64,000 nt of DNA, from contig CM026557.1 in NCBI GenBank assembly GCA_015143295.1, positions 23,097,760 through 23,161,759 on the forward strand. The letters are read 5' to 3'. Positions within the stretch are counted from its first letter, which is position 1, and each line of letters starts with the position of its first letter. Source of the stretch: Tetracentron sinense (taxonomy: Eukaryota; Streptophyta; Magnoliopsida; Trochodendrales; Trochodendraceae). Below are positions 55,776 to 64,000 of this stretch, piece after piece. Under the pieces are notes generated by a model. The model did not search any database. It was not told the DNA's origin and saw nothing but the letters and a program-made list of their open reading frames with translations. The position numbers and the translations under genes are program-made.

Positions 55776-56733
55776 GGAATGTTGGTTCTTGTCTTCTTGT
55801 GAAAAGCGAGGTAAAACATATCTTAGGATATGTCCCACCTCTAACCATGTTCTTGAAAACCTCGATAAATCATGCCATGCATGTCGTGCTCGTGGGAATC
55901 GTGTACATACTTGCATTTAAATTTAAACATGACCATTGGGTAATTTCACAACACATATAGCGTCAAAGATTAAGCAATTCAATATTCATAGCATTTAGGG
56001 AAAATAGGAAACACACTATCATAGGCCCTAGTAATATTCAGAATTTATTAGGCATGCATTTCCTAATTTACAGCTCACTGTATTCACCTTGGCATTTCAT
56101 CAAACATGGTGTGTTCATTATGGATTTACCCTACAACATGCTTTTCTAGATAGTTTTACTCAATCATACATGTATGTTTATTATTGGAACAATGCCCTTC
56201 CCCGTTTTAATCATCACCACACAACCACTGGCATCCAATCGCCCCTTACATTTCCATTCACCATTCACCATTTACCATTCACCATTCATCATTCATCCAT
56301 TCATCCATCTCATAGCACATGTGTAAATGAAAGGAAATCAAAAGAAAAGAAGGGGAAAGAGGAACTATAACTAGGAGGGTAGTAAGAAGCACCGACCTTG
56401 AAGAGATGAGGAAGAAATCCCTCTTCCAAACGACTGTAAGTTGCTGTCCTAGCTTGGAACACGAGCTTCGCACGAGCTTCGGCCGAGATCTTGAAGAAAA
56501 ACCGGACTAGGAGTGATCTAGGGTCTCAAAACCCTTTGATTTCTCTCCAAACTGGAAACCCTAGGTTTAGGAATTGCCTTCTCCTCTCTTCTTATCTCCC
56601 AATCTCTCTAAGTGTCGAATGATGCCCTAAAGGTTCGGGTTAAACTCTTAAGGTAAGAGTGAACCGACCAAAAGACCATAATACCCTTACTGAATTTCTG
56701 TAAAAACACGAGTGCCGAACTCGTCGGGCTGTG

Positions 56734-57130
56734 AACAGTGCCAACTAGTTGTGCTGTGAACAGTGCCAACTCGTTGTGCTGTGAACAGTGCCAACTCTTT
56801 GTGCTGTGAACAGTGCCAACTCGTTGTGCTGTGAATAGCACCAACTCGTTGTGCTGTTGAGCTCATTGTGAAGGGTGCCGAACCCGTTGTCCGTTGTCTC
56901 ATGTACAGCGTGCCCGCGGTGCTGTACAACGTACCCGTTGTGAGTTGTACAACGTACACGTTGTCTGCTGCACGACGTACCCGTTGTCTGTTGCACAATG
57001 GATGCACAATGTATACGTTATCAGAGTACGTCCTTAGTGCCTTACGAGCTACGACCTTAGTGCATAACCGAGCTACGTCCTTAGCGCATAACCGAGCTAC
57101 GTCCTTAGCGCATAACCGAGCTACGATTGT
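56734..57130. promoter_or_regulatory. Three-block short repeat array in U3 of E3
   Basis: Block 1: 25-bp unit with 'aacagtgccaactcgttgtg' starting at 56734, 56759, 56784, 56809 and 56834 (CAAC-TC-GTTG inverted pair). Block 2: 23-bp unit with ACAACG-TACC-CGTTGT at 56926, 56949 and 56972. Block 3: 24-bp unit 'agctacgtccttagcgcataaccg' at 57047, 57071, 57095 and 57119. All three have constant steps, and blocks 1 and 2 are built from inverted repeats. Confidence 0.8.
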
Positions 57131-57339
57131 CTGTAGGTCTAGACTGTTTTGGCCATATCTTTTGACTCGTTCATCCGATTTAGACGATTCAACTTGCGTT
57201 GTGTTCGTACTTCGAGAAGGAACATTTCTGACGTTTCGAAATTTCTAATTTCTTCCTTATTTATTAATTATACCTCTTAAAAGGCAAAATGACAACGGAA
57301 GTGTCATGTATTAAGCATGAAAAAGTATGGGGCTCTACA

Positions 57340-57353
57340 TCTTCCCCCCTTAC
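57340..57353 (-). promoter_or_regulatory. E3 polypurine tract
   Basis: - strand GTAAGGGGGGAAGA directly before the 3' LTR. Confidence 0.85.
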
Positions 57354-57419
57354 AAAAATTTCATCCTCGAAATTCAGACACTACTTGCATTACAGTCATA
57401 CACAAAACCAATACAAAAC

Positions 57420-58820
57420 TTATTCAAACAATTCTGGGTACTTTGCTTTGACTTCGGCTTCACGCTCCCATGTAGCTTCTTCCCGAGCATGGTGTTGCCA
57501 TTGCACAAGAACCAAAGGGATTGTCTTGTTGCGAAGTACCTGATCTCTTCGATCCAAAATCTGAACCGGCTTTTCAATCAAGGTGAGGTCCTCTCGAACA
57601 TCCAACGGTGCTAAGTCTATGACATGCGAAGGATCCGCAATGTACTTCCGAAGCATAGACACATGGAAGACATTGTGAACTGCGGCCATGTGAGGTGGAA
57701 GAGCTACTCGATGAGCAACTTCACCAACCCGGGTGATAATCTCAAAAGGTCCAACATACCGAGGACTGAGCTTGCCTCGTTTTCCAAATCTCATGATCCC
57801 TTTGCTAGGAGATACTTTCACAAAAACTTGATCCCCTACTTGAAATTCCAAGTCCCTACGGCGTGTGTCCGCATAGCTTTTCTGGCGATCTTGAGCGGCT
57901 TTCAATCGATCCCGAATGATCTTAACTGTGTTTGCAGTTTGCTCAATCAACTCCGGACCAAGTACTTTCCTTTCTCCTACCTCATCCCAATAGAGAGGAG
58001 ACCTATAACTTCGCCCATACAAGGCCTCAAATGGTGCCATTTGAATACTTGCCTGATAGCTGTTATTATAGGCAAATTCAACCAAAGGCAAGTGCTCTTC
58101 CCAACTGCCTCTGAAATCCAACATACAAGCCCGAAGCATGTCTTCAATGACTTGGTTCACTCTCTCGGTTTGTCCATCCGTCTGTGGATGAAAAGCGGTG
58201 CTGAAATCAAGTCGGGAACCCATAGCCTCCTGGAAACTTTTCCAAGATCTTGACGTGAATCTTAGATCCCGATCCGACACAATACTAACAGGCACTCCGT
58301 GCAATCTAACTACTTCCTTGATGTATAGTGCAGCCAACTGACTTGAGTTGAAAGTGGTTCGGTAGGGTAAGAAATGAGCGGACTTTGTCAAACGATCCAC
58401 TACTACCCATATCGCATCTGAGCCCCTAGCCGTCTTTGGCAAGCCAACTATGAAGTCCATGGATATGTTCTCCCATTTCCACTCGGGAATCGGAAGGGAA
58501 TGCAATAGACCGACGGGTCGCATGTGTTCTGCTTTCACCTGTTGGCACACTAAGCACCGTGCTACATATTCCGCAACCTCCCTCTTCATATTCCGCCACC
58601 AAAAGTGACTCTTGAGGTTCCGGTACATCTTTGTACCCCCTGGATGCACTGTGTACTTCGAACGGTGTGCTTCATCCAAAATCTCTCTTCGAAGATCTGC
58701 ATTGGCTGGGACGCACAATCTTCCCTTGAATGTGATAGCACCCCGACTAGTGAGAGAGAAGTCCTCACTACCCTTAGCAACTTCCTTGTCCCGATAAGCC
58801 AACAATTCAGCATCCATGGC
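57420..58820 (-). pseudogene. E3 integrase with chromodomain-like tail
   Basis: 465 residues open. HHCC zinc module (HRSKYTVHPGG ... CLVCQQ, residues ~51-92), catalytic core with SMDFIVGLP (first Asp), SIVSDRD (second Asp) and TDGQTERVNQVIEDML (Glu), then the C-terminal GDQVFVKVSPSKGIM and GPFEIITRVGEVAHRV region, and a tail VLVQWQHHAREEATWERE typical of chromodomain-type tails in Tekay-like elements. All catalytic residues are intact. It is separated from RNase H by a TAA at 58821-58823. The tail may steer insertion to heterochromatin, as proposed for chromoviruses. Confidence 0.88.
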
Positions 58821-58937
58821 TTAATGTTCTTGGATCAAATCTATAATGTACGGCCGAACCGTAACATTTGCCAAGGTAGGACCACGGACAGAGTCATTCA
58901 CACTAATGTCCGGATTTGCCAAATCTTCTAGTAGCTT

Positions 58938-60035
58938 CTATTCTTGAACCAACATGTGTGCTAACAACCCTTGAGGTCTTCTACTCAAAGCATCAGCCAC
59001 AACATTCGCTTTACCCGGGTGGTATTGAATGGTACAATCATAGTCCTTCAGAAATTCCATCCAACGCCTTTGCCTTAGATTCAGCTCCTTTTGGGAAAAG
59101 AGGTACTTGAGACTCTTGTGATCAGTAAACACATAGAACTCCACCCCATAAAGGTAATGACGCCAAATCTTAAGTACAAACACGACTGCCGCAAGCTCCA
59201 AGTCGTGCGTTGGATAATTCTTCTCATGCTCCTTCAACTGCCTTGATGCATAGGCAATGACTTTCTTGTGCTGCATGAGTACACACCCAAGTCCAACGTG
59301 TGAGGCATCGCTATACACCTCATACCCATAAGGTCCAGATGGCACAGTAAGGACAGGGGCTGTAGTAAGCCTCTTCTTCAGTTCCGTGAAACTGATCTCA
59401 CACTTATCACTCCATACAAACTTGGCGTTCTTCCTTGTCAGGTAAGTGAGTGGTGCTGCAAGGCTAGAGAAACCCTCTACGAATCTCCTGTAGTAGCCTG
59501 CCAATCCAAGAAAACTACGTATCTCAGTAACACTCTTGGGCCTCGCCCAACTCATAACTGCTTCAATCTTCTTCGGATCCACCGAGATACCTTCTGCAGA
59601 AACCACGTGGCCTAGGAATGCCACCTCTTCCAACCAAAACTCACACTTGCTAAGTTTGGCGTATAGCTTGTGCTCTCTTAGCATTTCCAAGGCAAGGCAT
59701 AGGTCGCGTGTGTGATCTTCCCGTGTCTGGGAATAGACCAAAATGTCATCAACAAATACAATCACGCACCTATCAAGATATGGCCGGAACACCCGGTTCA
59801 TCAAATCCATAAAGGCTGCCGGCGCGTTCGTGAGTCCAAAAGGCATCACCAAGAACTCGTAGTGCCCATATCGAGTCCTGAAAGCAGTTTTGGGAACATC
59901 TTCCACCTTAATCTTCAACTGGTGATAACCCGATCGAAGATCTATCTTCGAGAAAAATCTCGCTCCCTTCAACTAATCGAACAAGTCGTCAATCCTAGGC
60001 AAGGGATACCTATTCTTTATAGTGACTTTGTTCAA
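58938..60035 (-). pseudogene. E3 reverse transcriptase core and RNase H
   Basis: From the stop at 60036 the frame passes a second stop (59973-59975) and is then open for 344 codons to 58938. It contains [36 protein letters not shown], the catalytic [26 protein letters not shown], then RNase H ([61 protein letters not shown]). All catalytic residues are present. Ends in TAG at 58938-58940. Confidence 0.88.
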
Positions 60036-60745
60036 TTACCGATAATCGACGCACATCCGCATCGAGCCATCTTTCTTCTTAACAAACAACACCGGGGCAC
60101 CCCATGGTGAGACACTTGGTCGAATGAAACCAAGGCCTTGTAATTCCTCCAACTGAGTCTTCAACTCCTTGAGTTCAATAGGGGCCATTCTATATGGAGC
60201 TCTGAAAACAGGAGCTGTGCCTGGTGCAAGCTCGATCGCAAACTCAATCTCCCTATCTGGAGGCAATCCTGGCAACTCTTCTGGAAATACATCCAGGAAT
60301 TCACTCACAACCGGAATAGTCGATGAGTCCTTTGCTTCAGGGTTAGCTAAGCTCAACGCCGCAAAGCGGGCAATGTCTCTACTTCTCAACCCTCGAAAGT
60401 GAAATGGTTTTCCTTCTACCGGCTTGAAGAGTACCATTTTCTCAAAGCAAGCTACATGCCCATGATGTGCTGCTAACCAATCCATTCCCAATATAACATC
60501 AAAGTCTTGGAATCCAAGGACGATGAGATCAACCGCCAACTCGTGGCTCCCAACTTGGACCACACTATCTCCATACACTTTATCTGCCAATACTGTTTTG
60601 CCGAGAGGAGTCGAAATGGCTAACTCCAGTTCTAGCTGACTTGGCTCTACAGAAAAGCCTTCTGAAAAACTCGGCGAGACAAATGAATGAGTAGACCCGG
60701 TATCAATCAACACTCGAGCCAAACACTCATTGACTAGTAGGGCTC
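60036..60745 (-). pseudogene. E3 protease and RT N-terminus (exon 2 start)
   Basis: Reading from 60745 after the proposed 3' splice site: [11 protein letters not shown], then the protease active site [10 protein letters not shown] with intact [16 protein letters not shown], a linker, then RT fingers ([39 protein letters not shown]). It ends at a TAA (60036-60038) exactly where the family has Gln-Leu-Asn. Confidence 0.85.
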
Positions 60746-60889
60746 CTGAAATTTTAGCTAGTTACATCAATTCAAGCATCAACAGTGTATACACATAGGT
60801 ATATACATATATAGCATACCAAGTACGTACATATGGAATAAAACATAACATAACCATCACGAATAAAGAAAATAACTCCAAACGCATAC
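60746..60889 (-). other. Probable 144-bp GT-AG intron between gag and protease of E3
   Basis: On the - strand the coding frame runs through DALASDDVVHG, then meets GTATGCG (60889-60883), 144 bp of T/A-rich sequence containing in-frame stops, then TTTCAG (ending 60746), after which the protease frame resumes at [11 protein letters not shown]. Joining the two sides keeps the reading frame and gives the spacing expected in this family between gag tail and protease. Donor (TG|GTATG) and acceptor (TTTCAG|GA) fit plant consensus. Without splicing, translation ends inside this segment (stop at 60762-60764) and would yield Gag only. Confidence 0.6.
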
Positions 60890-62137
60890 CATGCACCACA
60901 TCGTCAGATGCAAGTGCATCACCCTCTGTCAAGGCAAAAACTCGCCCCTGGTTCGCCTGGCGAGACTGTGGTGTAGACCGGGTAGTCTGAGATGACGCCT
61001 GATATGATCCTGCTGGGCGTGCTGGTGGACTAATCCCCTGAGACTGGCCTGGCAAATGCCGACTAGGGCAATCCCTGATCATGTGGCCCTGGCGACCGCA
61101 ATGGTAACATCCACCAGATGCTCTTCGGCAATCTCCTGTCGGATGCCTTTTGCCGCATGAAGTGCAGACCTCATATGTGTAGGCCGGAGGGACCGGAGGT
61201 GGCGCATACCTCATCGTCTGAGGTGCAACAGACCGTGGGGTTGGAAGAACCTGAGGTCTCGGCGCCTGAGGCACATACTACCGGGGAGCTGGAGGCGCAT
61301 AAGATGGCCTCATCGGTGGTGCTGGCCACGCATACTGATAAGGACCGGTACGAGTCCGCCTCTCTAGAGGTGCTGAACTACTAGCTTGGCCTCTCGCCAA
61401 CTCCCTCTTCTTGGACACTGTCTCTGAATTGGCCTCGACCAATAAGGCCTTGTCTACTACCTCAGGGTAGGTAGCATGTCTGAAGACTGAAACCTTCTCC
61501 ATGATAACATCCTTGAGCCCTTGCTCAAACCTTCTTGTCTTCATTGCCTCGGTGGCAACCATGTGAGTCGCGAAGCGTGATAGCTCCGAGAACTTGGCCT
61601 CATAAGCGGCCACAGACATCAAACCTTGCTCAAGGTTGATGAATTCCCTCTCTTTCTTTTCCCGTGCTCCAATCGGAAAATACTTCTTGTAAAAAGTATC
61701 TTTGAACTCCTCCCAAGTCCAAGGTAGACCCTGCATGGTCGAGTCTCTCGTCCTCAATGCGGACAACCACCAATGGTGGGCTTCACCCTCTAGCACGAAA
61801 GCTGCCCATGCTACTCTCTCCTCCTCTGTAGGTGAGAGGACCGTAAAGATCTTCTCCATCTGGAGGATCCATGCCTCCGCAGCAAGAGGGTCCACACTCC
61901 CATGGAAGGGTGAGGCCTCAATCTCCTGAATGCCTCAACTCCAGCGGTACGATGTACTGGAGCTGCGGGCGGTGGAGTAGGTGCCACCGATGATGGTATA
62001 GCTTGCCGAGCCGCCAGTATGGCGAGTGTCTCAGTAATAGAGCCTAAGACCTGAGAGAGGTCCGGCTGCTCATCCTCATCCCGTGAAGAAGAGGAAGCTC
62101 TGATATGTGGTCCACGACCCCGTGTGTTCCGTCTCAT
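60890..62137 (-). pseudogene. gag: E3 gag with two zinc knuckles (exon 1), one frameshift and one stop
   Basis: ATG at 62135-62137 starts MRRNTRGRGPHIRASSSSRD. A one-base-type frame change near 61915-61925 separates it from the capsid frame (61895-61281): LAAEAWILQMEKIF, HHWWLSALRTRD, WEEFKDTFYKKYFP and EAMKTRRFEQGLK are standard Retrotrans_gag helices. A TAG at 61278-61280 precedes the RNA-binding part with CTSCGKRHPTGDC and CYHCGRQGHMIRDC, the second an exact CX2CX4HX4C knuckle. Gag would form particles and package the RNA. Confidence 0.88.
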
Positions 62138-62483
62138 GACTAAAGTCCGGAGAACAATAGCACCACATGAGTCTAACTTGAAACCACAGTTTATTTCAAT
62201 GCCATTTCACAATAATTCAATTTGTATTAGTTATATAATACTAATACACATCACATCAAGTCATCAGAGTATTCATCACATTATACTTATACTTTAGTGT
62301 TCTAGCGTACTTAAGACCCGTACTTGGTTAAAGCAACCATTTTCGACTAAGACTAAGGTTTTAGTCTTACACTTGGATCAAGACTCTCTTCCGACTTACT
62401 TTCTTCCTAACTTGTTTCCCAACATATGCTCTTGTCAAGCCATGGTATAAGATTCTAAGTGACCCTAGAGACCTAAAGCCTAA
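62138..62483 (-). other. E3 5' leader
   Basis: 346 bp between PBS and gag start, no coding signal; T/A-rich near 62215-62300. Confidence 0.55.
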
Positions 62484-62495
62484 GCTCTGATACCA
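62484..62495 (-). promoter_or_regulatory. E3 primer binding site (tRNA-iMet type)
   Basis: - strand TGGTATCAGAGC, identical to the common 12-base site complementary to the 3' end of plant initiator tRNA-Met, four bases inside the 5' LTR. Confidence 0.9.
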
Positions 62496-62499
62496 CTTC

Positions 62500-64000
62500 T
62501 GTCGCGCCCCAAAACCCACCCTAGGAGTTAGAGTAAACTTTGGACGACTAATCATGACTTAATTGACAAACCAACCTGCAAAACCCACAGAGCATATACA
62601 ATAGAGGACAAAACAGCGGAAACATACTCTAACATGTCATAGCGGAAGTCTACCAAACCTCTATGTATGTACATAAGCAATCCAAGTTTATACAAAAAGA
62701 ATCCAAAAGAAAGTACGGACAGACCCGCCAAAATACATGAAGGTATATCTCTCATCTCACCCACAGCTAATCCACTCAGAATTTAATCACCACCTACTGA
62801 TAACCCTCTACGGGAGGTTCCTCCAAAGGCTCCTCGACGTACTCCTCTTCCACCCATGGACCAGGAGCACAAACATCAAATGGAGCAGCAGCTCCCTCAG
62901 AACCTGCCGACATAAGAAGTACGGCTGAGCATGGAATACTCAGCGGGTACTAAATACTAACCAACAATTATAGCATAGAAATGGCAATACATGATCAGGA
63001 GCAATTCATATATGTCAAACGGAAACAATTCATATCATACAAGGAATTAAAGCAGTTTATAATCATGCTTAAAATTCGTAGAAAGACGATAAATCCTCTT
63101 GAAAACATCGTGCACTTGACTTGACTTGAAATCTCTTTTCGTACTTGAAAGCTTGTCTTGTTTATCTTGCTTGATTCTTGTATGTCGTGTCATGTCATGC
63201 ATGTCATGCGTGCTTACTTGTGATCATGTAACTTGTGAGATATCCTAGTGAGATGTCCTTGTGAGATGCCTTGAGAGGGAAGGGAGACCCTTCTTTATGC
63301 AATGCACTTGCGAGGGAAGGGAGACCCTTCTTTATGATATGTATGTACTTGCGAGGGAAGGGAGACCCTTCTTTATGATATGTATGTACTTGCGAGGGAA
63401 GGGAGACCCTTCTTCATGATATGCACTTGTGAGTGAGGGGAGACCCCTCGTGGAATGTTGGTTCTTGTCTTCTTGTGAAAAGCGAGGTAAAACATATCTT
63501 AGGATATGTCCCACCTCTAACCATGTTCTTGAAAACCTCAATAAATCATGCCATGCATGCCGTGCTCGTGGGAACCGTGTACATACTTGCATTTAAATTT
63601 AAACATGACCATTGGGTAATTTCACAACACATATAGCGTCAAAGATTAAGCAATTCAATATTCATAGCATTTAGGGAAAACAGGAAACACACTATCATAG
63701 GCCCTAGTAATATTCAGAATTTATTAGGCATGCATTTCCTAATTTACAGCTCACTGTATTCACCTTGGCATTTCATCAAACATGGTGTGTTCATTATGGA
63801 TTTACCCTACAACATGCTTTTCTAGATAGTTTTACTCAATCATACATGTATGTTTATTATTGGAACAATGCCCTTCCCCGTTTTAATCATCACCACACAA
63901 CCACTGGCATCCAATCGCCCCTTACATCTCCATTCACCATTCACCATTTACCATTCACCATTCACCATTCATCCATTCATCCATCTCATAGCACATGTGT
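62500..64000 (-). repeat. E3 5' LTR, truncated by the window end
   Basis: Starts TGTCGCGCCCC and matches 54878-56330 nearly base for base, apart from one extra 41-bp unit (63230-63450) and a 13-bp insertion. The promoter-side part of this LTR lies outside the window. Confidence 0.9.

Larger units (their letters stand above)
54878..57339 (-). repeat. E3 3' LTR
   Basis: 2462 bp from TGTCGCGCCCC to GGGCTCTACA. Has a 41-bp-type repeat zone (55630-55775) and a three-block palindrome/direct repeat array (56734-57130). A 'ggccatatcttttgactcg' block at about 57152 is shared with LTR-A. No convincing TATA box was seen. Confidence 0.9.
54878..64000 (-). mobile_element. E3: young chromovirus-type (Tekay-like) Ty3/gypsy element, right end cut by window
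   Basis: LTRs at 54878-57339 and 62500 to beyond 64000, PPT 57340-57353, tRNA-iMet-type PBS 62484-62495 and one polyprotein region 57420-62137 with gag, two zinc knuckles, protease, RT, RNase H, integrase and a chromodomain-like tail. The 1.5 kb of LTR that can be compared differ at only about 18 single positions plus two length changes, so insertion was recent relative to everything else here. Five in-frame stops and one frameshift make it non-autonomous. Confidence 0.9.

Noticed and set aside
57624-58253. 209-residue frame on the + strand
   Set aside because: It is the antisense shadow of the E3 integrase, whose - strand frame carries all catalytic motifs.

Overview
This window is intergenic DNA of a flowering plant, built almost entirely from nested retrotransposons. 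The evidence for a plant is Tat/Ogre-type and chromovirus-type Ty3/gypsy LTR elements with plant-style primer sites, an L1-type LINE whose ORF2 ends in an RNase H, a tRNA-derived SINE, and no recognisable single-copy host gene. Species cannot be named from the sequence. Element names (E0-E4, LTR-A, LTR-C) are mine.

Layout. (1) E0, + strand, oldest: decayed gag-protease-type Ty3/gypsy element at 1-3899 and 24500-27021, with no RT or integrase, a 12-copy 67-68 bp tandem repeat and a probable 3' LTR. (2) E1, - strand, 3900-24499, inserted in E0 with target-site duplication (TSD) GACAG: a decayed but structurally complete Ogre/Tat element with two 2.8 kb LTRs, PBS, extra ORF1, gag, protease, RT-RNase H, a second RNase H, integrase and a 3' UTR satellite. 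Its gag is split by solo LTR-A (15295-17908, TSD CAGAC). (3) 27022-38099: AT-rich DNA with a SINE carrying a 17-bp TSD, a full-length but dead LINE (29786-36130, - strand), and a remnant of a further Tat LTR. (4) E4, - strand, from 38100: an old chromovirus-type element whose LTR was split by E2 (39046-50415, TSD CATAT, a Tat element that has lost pol, ORF1, most of gag and the PBS) and whose integrase was split by solo LTR-C (52563-54738, TSD ACTAC) and by E3. (5) E3, - strand, 54878 to beyond the window end: a young chromovirus-type element with near-identical LTRs, tRNA-iMet PBS, gag with two zinc knuckles, protease, RT-RNase H and integrase. It is broken by five stops and one frameshift and appears to contain a 144-bp GT-AG intron between gag and protease.

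The most unusual content is in non-coding DNA. The LTRs of E1 and E2 carry five or six dispersed inverted repeats of one format (12-nt arm, 3-nt loop, 12-nt arm) at matching positions. The arm core differs between the two families in the same way at most positions while the arms stay complementary. Four different chromovirus LTRs each carry, near the start of the LTR in element orientation, an array of short inverted-repeat motifs spaced about 20-25 bp; the motif differs in every family, and in three of them a TATA box lies just downstream. The 3' UTR satellites of E1 and E2 have different monomer lengths but share one inverted-repeat core. Together these suggest fast-evolving palindromic protein-binding or RNA-structure modules in retrotransposon control regions; that function is inference.

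Every LTR element and the LINE younger than E0 lies on the - strand. I found no gene that looks functional for the host.
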